Shown here in pieces: positions 1-8,840 of a DNA stretch of 64,000 bases. The stretch covers positions 3,658,001 to 3,722,000 of the forward strand of contig NZ_CP090063.1 in the NCBI RefSeq assembly GCF_021391495.1, read 5' to 3'. Position numbers and translations under genes: made by a program. Source of the stretch: Amycolatopsis acidiphila. Lineage in GTDB: Bacteria; Actinomycetota; Actinomycetes; Mycobacteriales; Pseudonocardiaceae. The notes under the pieces were generated by a model. It had not been told where the DNA came from and searched no databases. It was given only the letters and a program-made list of their open reading frames with translations. Position 1 is the stretch's first letter. Each line of letters opens with the position of its first letter.

Positions 1-566
1 CGCTGGCCTTCACTGCGGGCCAGCACGGCATCTTGAGGATCGCGGGAGTGGCGGGCAGGCGGGCTTTCTCGCTCGCGTCCGCGCCGGAAGATCCGGAAGT
101 GATGATCGCGACGCGGCTGCAGTCAGACAGTGACTTCAAGCGCGCCCTCGCCGCGCTCAAGCCCGGCGATCTGGTCACGCTCAACGGCCCGATCCTCAAC
201 TTCACGCTCCGCGGTACTCCCGATGATGTGGTGTTCCTCGCGCAGGGCATCGGCATCACGCCGTTCCGCTCGATCCTGCGGCACATCGTGGCCGCCGGCG
301 TCCGCAAGCGCACGCACCTGGTCCACGTCGGTGGCACCGGCAACCCGCCCTTCCGGTCGGAAACCGAGCAGCTCGCGACGACCTCGGCGTACCTCGGCGG
401 CCGCGATGCCTACGCCGTCGCGGTCAAGCAGCTGGTCACGAACAACCCCGACGCGACCTATTTCGTCTCCGGAGCAGCTCCCTATGTGAAGGACACCGTC
501 CGGCAACTCACCCAACTCGGCGCCGCCAGGAGGCAGATCCGCACGGACACCTTCTTCGGCTACTGA
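1..566 (+). CDS. FAD/NAD(P)-binding oxidoreductase (ferredoxin-NADP reductase-like), 5' end outside the window
   Basis: The reading frame is open from the first complete codon (base 3) and continues upstream of any start codon, so this is the C-terminal ~187 residues of a longer protein. It shows the FNR-fold signatures in order: a flavin-binding RRAFSLAS stretch (RxxS type), then GIGITPF in the NAD(P)-binding half, a late FVSGAAPYV loop, and a C-terminal FFGY. No 2Fe-2S cysteine cluster is visible in this part. It probably passes electrons from NAD(P)H through FAD to an acceptor. The monooxygenase starting 32 bp downstream on the same strand may be co-transcribed, but TetX-like enzymes usually use NADPH directly, so partnership is only inferred. 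Confidence 0.8.
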   Translation, partial: LAFTAGQHGILRIAGVAGRRAFSLASAPEDPEVMIATRLQSDSDFKRALAALKPGDLVTLNGPILNFTLRGTPDDVVFLAQGIGITPFRSILRHIVAAGVRKRTHLVHVGGTGNPPFRSETEQLATTSAYLGGRDAYAVAVKQLVTNNPDATYFVSGAAPYVKDTVRQLTQLGAARRQIRTDTFFGY

Positions 567-597
567 AATCTCTGGCTGAAGGAAGGACCGATCCGTC

Positions 598-1785
598 ATG
601 CCGGCACCTGGCATCGTCGTCGTCGGCGCGGGCCTGAGCGGTCTGGTCTGCGCACGAATTCTGCACCAACACGGAATGGCCGTCACCGTCTACGAGGCGG
701 ACGCGACACCGGCCACCCGCCAGCAGGGCGGGTCACTCGACATCCACACCGACACGGGGCAGATCGCGCTCGAGGAGGCCGGTCTTCACGAGGCATTCCG
801 CGCGCACACGCACATCGGCGGTGAAGCTCTCCGCGTGCTCGACAAAACCGCACATGTTCACCTCAACCACGAGGAGCCGCCGGGCGGCAACGGCCGGCCG
901 GAGATCGACCGGAGAATCCTGCGGCAACTGCTCGTCGACTCACTGGAACCGGGCACGATTGCCTGGGGGAGAAAGGTCGTCGCCGCACGACCCGCCGCGT
1001 CGGGACACGAGCTGGAGTTCGCCGATGGCGCCACCGTGCGCGCCGACCTGGTGGTCGGGGCAGACGGCGCGTGGTCGAAGATCCGGCCGCTGCTGACCCC
1101 GGAACAGCCTGGATACACCGGAATCACGCTGGTCGAGATCCGTCTGTCCGACGCGGCCACTCGGCACCCGGACGCGCTCGCCCTCACCGGCCGGGGAAGC
1201 TTTTTCGCGCTCTCGGGCAACAAATACCTCGGCGGACACGGCGGGGACACCATCGCGCTCGGCTGCGGCCTGCGCGTTCCGGAAAACTGGATCACCGACA
1301 GCGGCATCGACTGGGACGACCCGGCGGACGCCCGCCTGGCGCTGCAACGCGAATTCTCCGACTGGGCCCCCGCCCTGACCGACCTGATCCGCGGCTGCGA
1401 CGACACCATCTGGCCTCGCCCGATCTACGCCTTGCCCACCGGCCTCACCTGGCAGCCGGTTCCCGGGGTGACCCTCGTCGGTGACGCCGCGCACCTCATG
1501 TCGCCGTTCGCCGGCGAAGGCGCCAACCTCGCCCTGATCGACGGCGCCGACCTCGCCAGGGCGATCATCGACCACGACGACCTCGACACCGCGCTCGCCA
1601 CCTACGAGAAGGCGATGTTTCCCCGGGGGGCCAAATCTGCCGCCGCTTCGCAGAAGGGCCTCGACATGATGTTCGTCGATGGGCCGCCGCGGAAGCTCGT
1701 CCGGTTCTTCCGGACCATGTCCACCGTTTCCCGCCTGACCAAACCGTTCCAGCGCCTGTTCACGTCGAAGAACCCGGAGGGATGA
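598..1785 (+). CDS. FAD-dependent monooxygenase, TetX-like class A
   Basis: A 395-residue class A flavoprotein hydroxylase. The N-terminal dinucleotide-binding motif VGAGLSG lies near residues 8-14, an Arg-rich segment follows, and the FAD-ribityl motif GDAAHLMSPFAGEGAN lies near residue 297, as in TetX/UbiH-type hydroxylases. These enzymes use NADPH and O2 to hydroxylate small aromatic or polyketide substrates in the cytosol. The ATG at 598 has a GGAAGGA ribosome-binding stretch upstream. It is followed after 1 bp by a VOC-family gene, suggesting a two-gene oxygenation/detoxification unit. The substrate cannot be inferred, and resistance to a drug is only one possibility. Confidence 0.85.
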   Translation: MPAPGIVVVGAGLSGLVCARILHQHGMAVTVYEADATPATRQQGGSLDIHTDTGQIALEEAGLHEAFRAHTHIGGEALRVLDKTAHVHLNHEEPPGGNGRPEIDRRILRQLLVDSLEPGTIAWGRKVVAARPAASGHELEFADGATVRADLVVGADGAWSKIRPLLTPEQPGYTGITLVEIRLSDAATRHPDALALTGRGSFFALSGNKYLGGHGGDTIALGCGLRVPENWITDSGIDWDDPADARLALQREFSDWAPALTDLIRGCDDTIWPRPIYALPTGLTWQPVPGVTLVGDAAHLMSPFAGEGANLALIDGADLARAIIDHDDLDTALATYEKAMFPRGAKSAAASQKGLDMMFVDGPPRKLVRFFRTMSTVSRLTKPFQRLFTSKNPEG

Positions 1786-1786
1786 C

Positions 1787-2659
1787 GTGGGAAAAACCTA
1801 CCGGATGAACGAGCGGCTTGCCCTCGGCGCCGTCGAACTCACGGTCGCCGATCTCGACCGCAGCCTGGCGTACTACACCGAGGACATAGGCCTGCGAGTG
1901 CTCACGCGCGACGCGGACAGCGCCCACCTCGGCGTGCCGGGACGTACTTTGGCCGTCGTGCGGGAGCGGCCCGGCGCGGTGCCGCCGCCGGCCTCAAGCC
2001 CGGGCCTGAGCCACTTCGCGCCACAGGTGCCGGCTCCCGCCGACCTGGCCCGATTCGTCACGCACTACACGAGCCGGTACTCCGGATACCAGCTGACCGA
2101 CCACGTCGTCGCACACTCGTGCTACGTCTTCGACCCGGACGAGCACTGCGTCGAAGTCACCTGCGCCCGCCCGCCCGACGAATGGCGCTGGCAAAACAAC
2201 CACCCCGTCGTCGTCGCCGATCCGCTGGACCTGCGGCACTTCTCCGACGAGCCCGGCGCGGACCTGCCGTTCGACGGGCTCCCGGCTGAGACCACGATGG
2301 GGCACGTCCAGCTCAAGGTGACCGACCCGGAACTCGCGGCCACCGAGCCCTTCTACTGTGGACTGCTCGGCTTCGACGTCGAAGGCCGCCTCGGAACCAT
2401 GTTCCTCGCGGTCGGGGTGACCGACCAGCACGCCCTGCTCGTGCTCACCAACCGCTTCAGCCCCGACGGCGGCGTGCCCGCACCGGAGAACAGCGCCCAC
2501 CTTCTCGGCGTCGACCTGGTGCTCCCCGCGGCGGACGACATTCGTGCGCTGGCCGAACGGCTCTCCACTGCCGGCTACCCCCACGAACTCGCGGCGGGCG
2601 TGCTGAAAGTGCGCGACCCCTCGGGACACCTTCTGCGTTTCACGACAAGTTCGATCTGA
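1787..2659 (+). CDS. VOC (glyoxalase/extradiol dioxygenase) family protein, two-module
   Basis: A 290-residue protein made of two vicinal-oxygen-chelate modules, roughly residues 14-130 and 168-288. Each opens with the typical beta-alpha-beta pattern ending in YY.EDIGL or FYCGLLGF. Likely metal ligands are the His in SHFAP and the Glu in CVEVT of the first module and the His of GHVQLKV in the second. This resembles CatE-type catechol-2,3-dioxygenase-like proteins of Gram-positive bacteria rather than a single-module glyoxalase. It starts with GTG one base after the preceding stop, so translation is probably coupled to the monooxygenase. A ring-cleavage role on a hydroxylated product is plausible but unproven. 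Confidence 0.75.
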   Translation: MGKTYRMNERLALGAVELTVADLDRSLAYYTEDIGLRVLTRDADSAHLGVPGRTLAVVRERPGAVPPPASSPGLSHFAPQVPAPADLARFVTHYTSRYSGYQLTDHVVAHSCYVFDPDEHCVEVTCARPPDEWRWQNNHPVVVADPLDLRHFSDEPGADLPFDGLPAETTMGHVQLKVTDPELAATEPFYCGLLGFDVEGRLGTMFLAVGVTDQHALLVLTNRFSPDGGVPAPENSAHLLGVDLVLPAADDIRALAERLSTAGYPHELAAGVLKVRDPSGHLLRFTTSSI

Positions 2660-2696
2660 ATGAGACGGGCCTGGTCGGCCGCGCGAGGCGAACAAC

Positions 2697-2738
2697 GCTT
2701 CGTGTAAGCACAGCGCGGCTTCGTGCAAGCGCAGCGCG
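2697..2738. repeat. Two tandem 21-bp repeats
   Basis: Two adjacent 21-base units, each starting GCTTCGTG and ending CAGCGCG, differ at two positions. Each unit can form a small GCTT/AAGC stem. They lie just after the VOC gene stop and before the helicase remnant. No function is evident. Confidence 0.5.
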
Positions 2739-2766
2739 GCTGGATATTCCACACTCGCCAGAAGTT

Positions 2767-3431
2767 TCACTGGTTTCGATAAATTTCTTCATTACAGAAC
2801 CGGATGATTTCCGGGTTGCATCGGTATTGCTCGTCGAGTAGCAGCGGTTCCGGACGGAACCGCGCGGCGAACGCGCTGAATACGGAGTCTTCGCCATAGG
2901 TATGGTGCCTTGTCGCGAGTTCTTGGCGCTGGACTCCGGCCTGTTCGGCGAGCCGGCGCAGTTGTCCGGTCCGCGGTGACGACCGGAGGTAGCTGTTGCG
3001 GATCGCCGACGATGACCAGTCGCTTCGAGCGGTAGGCGAGGGGGAGTACCTGTGCGAGGCTGCACTGACTTGCGTCGTCGCTCACCACCAGGTCGGTCGT
3101 GGCCGCAGCGCAGCGGAAGTTGGGCCGGCTGGACAGCGTCGAGGTGGCCCACCCTTTGGCGTAGCCGAGTGCCTCCACCATCAGATCGCGACGTGGCTCG
3201 TCTTCCGTCAATGTGGTGCTGAGCCTGGTGAGCTCGGAACCCGAGGTGATGCCGCGGCGCACGAGTTCGCGAAGCTGCCTCTCCGAAGCGTGTCGCCACC
3301 GCAGTTCCGTGCGTTCGAAGTCGCCGAGCAGGTTGCCTTGGCGAGTTTCGAGCAAATGACGAAGTTCCCGGTGAGTGTGGTCGAATTCCCGCTCCACGCG
3401 AAACCAGGCGATGACCTGCGCTGTCCGAGGT
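2767..3431 (-). pseudogene. Remnant of a superfamily 1 DNA/RNA helicase (DNA2/NAM7-like)
   Basis: The minus strand encodes helicase motifs in two different frames. The upstream frame (about 3431-2985) has a degenerate motif II, SDDASQCSLAQVLPL (normally DEASQ), and motif III RLVIVGDPQQLPPVV. The downstream frame (about 2985-2767) carries LLLDEQYRCNPEIIRFCN, the motif IV-like segment that normally follows in the same protein. The Walker A region and the end of the C-terminal RecA domain are missing. The frame change near 2985, the altered DE-box and the missing termini show that this is a decayed fragment and not a functional gene. It converges on another fragment at 3433. Confidence 0.75.
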
Positions 3432-3432
3432 G

Positions 3433-3580
3433 AATGGAACTTCAACCCCGACGGCGACGGCACCCTCATCCGGTGGACCTACGAATTCAAGCCGCTTCCC
3501 GGTCTCGCTGGATCCTTGCCGGTCCCTTCACGCCACTCTGGCGCCGATACATGCTGGCCGCTCTCGTAAAGTGCATTTAA
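3433..3580 (+). pseudogene. C-terminal remnant of an SRPBCC (polyketide cyclase/dehydrase-like) protein
   Basis: On the plus strand FNPDGDGTLIRWTYEFKPLP in one frame is followed, after a one-base shift near 3505, by RSRWILAGPFTPLWRRYML and a TAA at 3578-3580. Read together they look like the end of a START/SRPBCC ligand-binding domain (GTRVRWTYEF...PFTPLWRRYM pattern). Restoring one C in the CCC run at the shift joins the two halves in frame. The N-terminal part is gone. Confidence 0.6.
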
Positions 3581-3668
3581 GTGATCGACGCGGACAAAAG
3601 CGACTCGTTGGGCCGCCGGTTCCGCGACCGGCCAAGGGCGCCACGTGCCGCCCCGCCCCAGTGAGCGA

Positions 3669-4916
3669 TCAAATCTGCTCTTGACTTCTGCGCTTCGAGA
3701 TATTCTGGTATTCGACCAGTGGGTCGTGTAACAGGTGGGAGAATCCGAGTTCGCCGGCGCCGATCAGGGTGGCGTCGTCACCGAGTGCCGAGACTTCCAG
3801 TCTCACCCGTTCTCTGGCTACGGGTAGGACGTTGACTGCTATACGGGTGTGCACATATGTCGCCAAACCGGGGTAGATGTCCCGTAGCATTCCGCCAAAG
3901 ATCACCATGCCCGGGTTGAACAGGTTGATCAGGTTGGCCACCCCGACGCCCAGCCAGTCGCCAATCCGGCGAAGCGCGTCCCGGGCGGCGGGATCGCCTC
4001 GGCCGGCATCGTGCGCCACGGCTCGCACCGCGTCACGGCCGAACAGGTCCGCGGGCCGGCCGGCGGCGTCGAGCAGCGCCCGCTCACCGACCTCGGCCTC
4101 CAGGCAACCCCAGGAACCGCATCCGCACGGGCGCCCGTTCATCGGGTTGACCACTATGTGCCCGACCTCGCACCCATAGCCCGTATCGCCGTCCAGCAGC
4201 TTGCCACCGGCGATGATTCCCCCGCCTACGCCGACATCTCCGTGCAGGTAGATCAGGTTCCGCATGCCGGTTCCGGCCCCGCGTTGCTGCTCGGCGACCG
4301 CGCCCAGATGCGCTTCGTTGCCGACCAGCACCGGCAATTCCAAACCGAGTTTCCGGGAGAGCTCGGCTCCGAATTCCTGATCGACCCAGCCCAGATCAGG
4401 ACCGAAGCGCACCGTCCCGTCGCCCGGCTTGATCATCCCGCAGTAGGACGCGCCGACCCCCACGCAGACCGCCGTCGGGGGCGCCGCTTGGTGCAGCTGC
4501 CTGCCGAGCCGGGCGAGTACGTTCACCACGTACTCAAGATCCGGTCCAGCGCGCGCTCGAGCAGCGACCGCGCGCTCAAGCACCACTCCGCCCAACCCGA
4601 TGCGGGCAGCGGCCAGCTGATCGACCGCGACGTCAAAGGCCAGTACGTAGATCCGTTCGGACTCGGGTAGCACCATCAGAGACGGGCGGCCTTGCTGGTG
4701 ACTGTCCTTCGGAAGCTCTTCGCGGACCAGGCCGGCATCGGTCAGCTCCGCGGTCAGCGCCATGATCGTGCTTCGGTTCAGGCCCAGTTCCCTCGTCAGG
4801 CCCGCACGAGAAATCCCGCCGCTGAGATGGACACTGCGGAGGAGCGCGCCGACATTGTGCCGCCGGATCTCCTCTCGATCCAACCCGATCTCCCCAGCAG
4901 TCCGGCAGTGCAGCAT
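3669..4916 (-). CDS. ROK family transcriptional regulator
   Basis: A 415-residue ROK protein. Residues about 22-66 form a winged helix-turn-helix (GGISRAGLTRELGLNRSTIMALTAEL). The rest is an actin-like sugar-kinase fold with the structural zinc site H253, C264, C266 and C271 (CGCGSWGCLE). The residue at the usual catalytic Asp position is Glu (GNEAH near 200), typical of ROK repressors that bind sugars without phosphorylating them. The start chosen is the ATG at 4916; a longer in-frame start at 5006 would run into the upstream gene. It is last in a four-gene leftward set with GDP-sugar enzymes and probably responds to a sugar or sugar nucleotide. Confidence 0.88.
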   Translation of the reverse strand: MLHCRTAGEIGLDREEIRRHNVGALLRSVHLSGGISRAGLTRELGLNRSTIMALTAELTDAGLVREELPKDSHQQGRPSLMVLPESERIYVLAFDVAVDQLAAARIGLGGVVLERAVAARARAGPDLEYVVNVLARLGRQLHQAAPPTAVCVGVGASYCGMIKPGDGTVRFGPDLGWVDQEFGAELSRKLGLELPVLVGNEAHLGAVAEQQRGAGTGMRNLIYLHGDVGVGGGIIAGGKLLDGDTGYGCEVGHIVVNPMNGRPCGCGSWGCLEAEVGERALLDAAGRPADLFGRDAVRAVAHDAGRGDPAARDALRRIGDWLGVGVANLINLFNPGMVIFGGMLRDIYPGLATYVHTRIAVNVLPVARERVRLEVSALGDDATLIGAGELGFSHLLHDPLVEYQNISKRRSQEQI

Positions 4917-4971
4917 CGCGGTGCCTCGTTCGACGAGGATGAGAGCGCTCTGACGGGAATCGTACCGCCTG

Positions 4972-5952
4972 TCACGCACCCCGTTGCAGGTCGGCCAGAT
5001 CGTCATCGACCATCATCTCGATGAGATCGCGAAACTTCACCCGAGGCTTCCAGCCGAGGCGTGCCCGTGCATGCGAGGCATCTCCCACGAGGAGATTGAC
5101 GTCGGCGGGGCGGAAGAGCCGCGCGTCCTGCACGACGTAACGCGTCCAATCCTCGATCCCCACGCGGCTGAAAGCGATGTCGAGCAGATCTCGAATCGAG
5201 TGGGTCTCGCCGGTGGCGACGACGTAGTCGTCAGCCTGGTCTTCCTGGAGGATCAACCACATCGCCTCGACGTAATCGCCCGCGAACCCCCAGTCTCGGC
5301 GTGCCTCGAGATTTCCGAGCGTCAGACGCTTTTGCAGGCCGAGCGCGACGCGCGCCGCACCGCGAGTGACCTTACGGGTGACGAACTCGTGACCTCGGCG
5401 CGGACTTTCGTGGTTGAACAGTATTCCCGAGCAGGCGTGTGCACCGTAGGATTCTCGATAGTTGACAGTCATGTAGTGACCGAAGGTTTTCGCCACCCCG
5501 TAAGGGGACCGGGGATGAAATGCCGTTGTCTCGCGCTGGGGAACCTCGTGCACGTTGCCGAACATCTCGGAGCTCGAAGCCTGATAGAACCGGACCCTGG
5601 ACATGTCGTTGTGCGTATGTACCTGAATTGCTTCGAGAATACGTAGTACTCCCATCGCGGTGACCTCGCTGGTGATCTCGGCCTGCCTCCAGGACAGGCC
5701 CACAAAGCTGATCGCGCCCAGGTTGTAGACTTCGTCGGGCTGGGAGGTCTCCATGGCTCGGATGAGGCTGCGGAGATCGAGAAGATCGCCGTCCAGAAGA
5801 TGAATCGAAGGTGCGACTCTTCGTACGGCCGGTATTCTGGGGTTGTTTTGACCGTGGATCAGGCCGAAAATCTCATACCCCTTTGCCGCCAGGAACTCCG
5901 CAAGGTACATGCCGTCCTGGCCGGTCACTCCCGTGATGAGGGCGCGCGGCAC
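4972..5952 (-). CDS. gmd: GDP-mannose 4,6-dehydratase
   Basis: A 326-residue extended SDR that converts GDP-mannose to GDP-4-keto-6-deoxymannose with bound NADP. The cofactor motif GVTGQDG is at residues 8-14, the catalytic SSSEMFG near 126-132 (Ser/Glu), and the YGVAK Tyr-Lys pair at 151-155. The NHESPRRGHEFVTRKV segment is characteristic of GMD as opposed to dTDP-glucose dehydratases, and the length is normal for the family. It lies 34 bp after the methyltransferase stop and 55 bp before the ROK start, so the set is probably one operon. No GMER/fucose synthase or glycosyltransferase is adjacent, so the final sugar is unknown. Confidence 0.93.
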   Translation of the reverse strand: MPRALITGVTGQDGMYLAEFLAAKGYEIFGLIHGQNNPRIPAVRRVAPSIHLLDGDLLDLRSLIRAMETSQPDEVYNLGAISFVGLSWRQAEITSEVTAMGVLRILEAIQVHTHNDMSRVRFYQASSSEMFGNVHEVPQRETTAFHPRSPYGVAKTFGHYMTVNYRESYGAHACSGILFNHESPRRGHEFVTRKVTRGAARVALGLQKRLTLGNLEARRDWGFAGDYVEAMWLILQEDQADDYVVATGETHSIRDLLDIAFSRVGIEDWTRYVVQDARLFRPADVNLLVGDASHARARLGWKPRVKFRDLIEMMVDDDLADLQRGA

Positions 5953-5986
5953 GTTGTCTCCTCAAGGGTCCAATCGGTGACCTCTG

Positions 5987-7189
5987 TCAGGCGCTGACGA
6001 TCTCGAGATCGGGCAGCGGGAAGATCAGCTTCCCTCCGGATTCCAAGTACTCGCGTTCCCGTTGGACGAATACATCCCGAAAAAACCAGGGCATGACGAG
6101 CATGTACTCGGGGTGGTCCCTGTGTGCCCTCTCTTCCGATATTATGGGCACGCCTGTCGAAGCCATCTTGCGGCCGATCTTCGCCTTTTGGCGTTCGACT
6201 GCGAACGGTAGATCTTCTGCTGTCAATGAGGCGGCCTGAAGAATCGTTCCGCCCCGTGTGCTGGCGCCGTAGATGTAGCACCGCTCGCCGTTGGCGTTGA
6301 TGCTGTTGATCAGTTGACGCAGCTCGGCGAACGCTTTCAACGATCGCGTTGCGAAATTGTGCCAGGTCTCGACGCGAGACAGTCCGTATGAAATCTCGTT
6401 CTGCCGCTGAGCTTGCACGGACGGATTCTGTGGCCGTGCTCCGCGATGTGACACGAGAGTGCGGAAGGAGCCGCCGTTTATGTGGGAAAGGTGGACGTCA
6501 TTGACCTCTAAATCATGCCGGTTGAGCAGGTGTTCCAAGGCGGCCAACGACCAATACGTCACGTGCTCGTGGCAGATGTTGTCAACAGCGCCGAGTTCCA
6601 GCATGCTGAGCGCGTAGTTCTGCTGAACCACCCATATCCCGTCGTCTGCCAGTACCTGCTTGACGTTCGAGACGAATTCATTGGGGTCGTCCAGGTCGTA
6701 GAACATGGAGATGCTGGTGACCACGTCGAACTTCTGATACGATTCGCCGGTCTCGAACCAGTGACGATCGAAATAGTCGACCAGTATGCGGTCCGCGTGC
6801 TGCCGGGAATCGCGTTCAAAACTCGACACCGGATCCACGCCGACCCTGTGCAGCCGATCCGGTACGAATGACAGCAATGTGCCGTCGTTGCAGGCGATGT
6901 CCAGCCACTGCCGGGTGTCGGGCTTGACCTCCAGTGCCTGATTCACGATCGACCGAAGGTCGTCGCGGATCGCCTCGTTGATACCGGACCGAAACCCGTA
7001 TCGGTCGTGGTACATGAGCTCACGAGGTGTGGTGTCGCGCAGCTGTGCTAACCCGCAATGCTGGCACAGCACCAGGGACAGGGGCCATTTCGGAGGGCGA
7101 CTGTCGTCGTCGCGAAAGTCGCTGAGATACTGGTTGTCGAGGTCCAGTACCTCGGTCATGTCACTGCTGTGGCACGAACGGCACCTCAT
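5987..7189 (-). CDS. Sugar C-methyltransferase-type SAM-dependent methyltransferase
   Basis: A 400-residue protein with the three-part architecture of NDP-hexose C-methyltransferases. An N-terminal zinc-binding domain has C3, C6, C42 and C45. A Rossmann SAM domain has WLDIACNDGTLLSF near residue 92 and FDVVTSISMFYDLDDP. A C-terminal C-methyltransferase domain carries INGGSFRTLVSH and the YIYGASTRGGTILQ nucleotide-binding-like loop. Enzymes of this class (TylC3/NovU-like) add a methyl to C3 or C5 of 4-keto-6-deoxysugar nucleotides, which fits the adjacent gmd. The substrate is inferred to be GDP-4-keto-6-deoxymannose. It reads leftward between the Nudix gene and gmd. Confidence 0.82.
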   Translation of the reverse strand: MRCRSCHSSDMTEVLDLDNQYLSDFRDDDSRPPKWPLSLVLCQHCGLAQLRDTTPRELMYHDRYGFRSGINEAIRDDLRSIVNQALEVKPDTRQWLDIACNDGTLLSFVPDRLHRVGVDPVSSFERDSRQHADRILVDYFDRHWFETGESYQKFDVVTSISMFYDLDDPNEFVSNVKQVLADDGIWVVQQNYALSMLELGAVDNICHEHVTYWSLAALEHLLNRHDLEVNDVHLSHINGGSFRTLVSHRGARPQNPSVQAQRQNEISYGLSRVETWHNFATRSLKAFAELRQLINSINANGERCYIYGASTRGGTILQAASLTAEDLPFAVERQKAKIGRKMASTGVPIISEERAHRDHPEYMLVMPWFFRDVFVQREREYLESGGKLIFPLPDLEIVSA

Positions 7190-7228
7190 AGCAACCTCCA
7201 GACTTGCTCTCCGGGTCCGGCTGCCGGG

Positions 7229-7783
7229 TCAGAGAAGCCCGGCGTTCTTCAGTACGACGGGCAGGAACGGATGAATTAACCATGAGCCGGTGACGTGAAG
7301 TTCGCGGATCTGGGCAGGCGTGTACCACCGGACCCATTCATGAGTCTCATCGGCGGCGTTCAGGTTCGGTATTTCCGGTTCAGTGCATTCGTATCTCATC
7401 AGAATGAGAAGGGTCTGAAATCCACGTTCTTCCGGAGGGATGCTTCTGGAACCCCATATGACGTTGTAGATGTTGTCCAAGGCGAAGCGGGCGGGATCTG
7501 CGTTTTTGAACCCGAGTTCGCGGGCGAGGGCGCGCCCGGCTGCATCGGTAACAGATTCGCCCAGCTTCATTCGGCCGCCGAACGCCCACAGCATTCCTCG
7601 AAGCGGCAACTCCTGCCGATAACCGAGGAGAACGTTTTGTTCGGCTGTGTGGACGATGACGTCCACGTTCGCCTGAACGAGATGGTCCAGCGCCTTGCCG
7701 TAATCGGTTTCCGGCAGGCCGAATTCCGGTACATCCCGTGCGGCGAAGCCGTTCTCGACGAGTTCGTGAACCACGATATCCAC
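7229..7783 (-). CDS. Nudix hydrolase, GDP-mannose mannosyl hydrolase type
   Basis: About 184 residues with a Nudix fold whose signature (GGRMKLGES...RALARELG) departs from canonical GX5EX7REUXEEXGU in the same way as E. coli Gmm/WcaH. The REUXEE core becomes R-A-L-A-R-E. GDP-mannose mannosyl hydrolases carry this modified box and cleave GDP-hexose to GDP plus sugar. The GTG at 7783 is preferred because a GGGGG stretch lies 4-8 bases upstream; a TTG at 7795 is possible. It heads the leftward cassette with the C-methyltransferase and gmd, so it may control GDP-mannose level or release a free sugar. Confidence 0.75.
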   Translation of the reverse strand: MDIVVHELVENGFAARDVPEFGLPETDYGKALDHLVQANVDVIVHTAEQNVLLGYRQELPLRGMLWAFGGRMKLGESVTDAAGRALARELGFKNADPARFALDNIYNVIWGSRSIPPEERGFQTLLILMRYECTEPEIPNLNAADETHEWVRWYTPAQIRELHVTGSWLIHPFLPVVLKNAGLL

Positions 7784-8030
7784 GCTGACCCCCAAGCAAT
7801 CGGAGGTCTCTTCGACCGTTGACTCGCCGACAATCCAGGTGACCCCGCGATGAAGATCACGCTAGCAGAATCGGTCAAAAGTGGCAATCCTGATCGCGAG
7901 TTGGTTCCTCGTCCGGGAAATTCCGGCTTGTCGAGGCAGTTTCAAAAATCAGCGTGTTTTGTGGCCGCTGACAACTAAAGCCGTCCCGCCGGCGAAACCG
8001 GCACCGACGATGGCGTTCTCCTTCCGCCGG

Positions 8031-8205
8031 TCAGGCCTGGATTTCGGTCAGCGCGAAGAACTCCTGCCCCGCGCCCGCCGCCTGCACCCCCGCAGGTACA
8101 TGCACAGGTGCTCCGCCTCGATCACGACGCCGACGCCCTTGGGCGCCAGGTGTTCCTGCGGCCAGTCGGCGACCTGCTGGGTGAGCCGCTCCTGGGTGCT
8201 CCGAC
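8031..8205 (-). pseudogene. C-terminal remnant of GTP cyclohydrolase I (folE)
   Basis: The minus strand encodes [19 protein letters not shown] and then [17 protein letters not shown]. This is the highly conserved FolE segment that includes the zinc-ligand region (EAEHLCM). It breaks off into another frame ([18 protein letters not shown]) after about 45 residues. The catalytic N-terminal two thirds is absent, and the fragment abuts an unrelated fragment on the other strand. It is a dead piece of a folate-pathway gene, presumably with an intact copy elsewhere. Confidence 0.72.
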
Positions 8206-8251
8206 GCCGGGTTCTTGCCGAGTGCGACGAGCAGGTCCGGAGGTGGCCGGG

Positions 8252-8785
8252 CTCCCCGGGGCCGGCCGTGGCGTTCCACCTCGACAAGCTGGTGGCCGAG
8301 GACCTGCTTGAGGCCAGCTTCGAACGCCGCGCGGGCCGCCCCGGCGCGGGCAGCCCCGCCGAGCTCTACCGGCGCTCGGGCAGGCAGGTCTCGGTGTCCC
8401 TTCCCGAACGGCGGTACGAGCTGGCCGGTCTGCTGCTCGCCGGGACGCTCGAAGAAGCGGCGGCGTCCGGCGAGCCACCGGCGTCAGCCCTGCGGCGCCG
8501 CGCCCGTGAGGCGGGGGAGGAACTCGGCCGCGAGGCGGGTGCCGGAGCCCAGGACGCTGTCCTCCGCGCCCTCGAGGAGCAGGGTTTGGAGCCGCGTCCC
8601 GCCTACGGGACGATCCCTGCTCGCCAACTGCCCGGTCCACCGGTTGGCCCAGACGCACACCGAACTGATCTGCGGCATGAACCTCAGCCACGTCGAGGGA
8701 ATCCTCGACGGACTGGGGTGCGCCGACCTGCGAGCGAGCCTGGAGCCCGCCGCAGACGCGTGCTGCGTCCGCGGCGGGCTTCCCG
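8252..8785 (+). pseudogene. Frameshifted HTH transcriptional regulator remnant
   Basis: One frame gives [21 protein letters not shown] followed by a [22 protein letters not shown] wing and a helical region to about 8614. After a frame change the next piece reads NCPVHRLAQTHTELICGMNL...DACCV. Together these match the layout of a common actinobacterial ArsR-like regulator with a C-terminal NCPF/CGMNL...CCV metal- or effector-binding domain. The first HTH helices and a start codon are missing and the frame is broken near 8615, so it is not functional. Confidence 0.62.
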
Positions 8786-8840
8786 GTGATCCGCTGACCT
8801 CGGCGAGCCGGCACGGCCACCGGGGCGATCACAGCGTTGG

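Noticed and set aside
3669..5006. Longer 445-residue version of the ROK regulator starting at 5006
   Set aside because: It would overlap the end of gmd by 35 bp and add non-conserved residues; the ATG at 4916 fits the family start.
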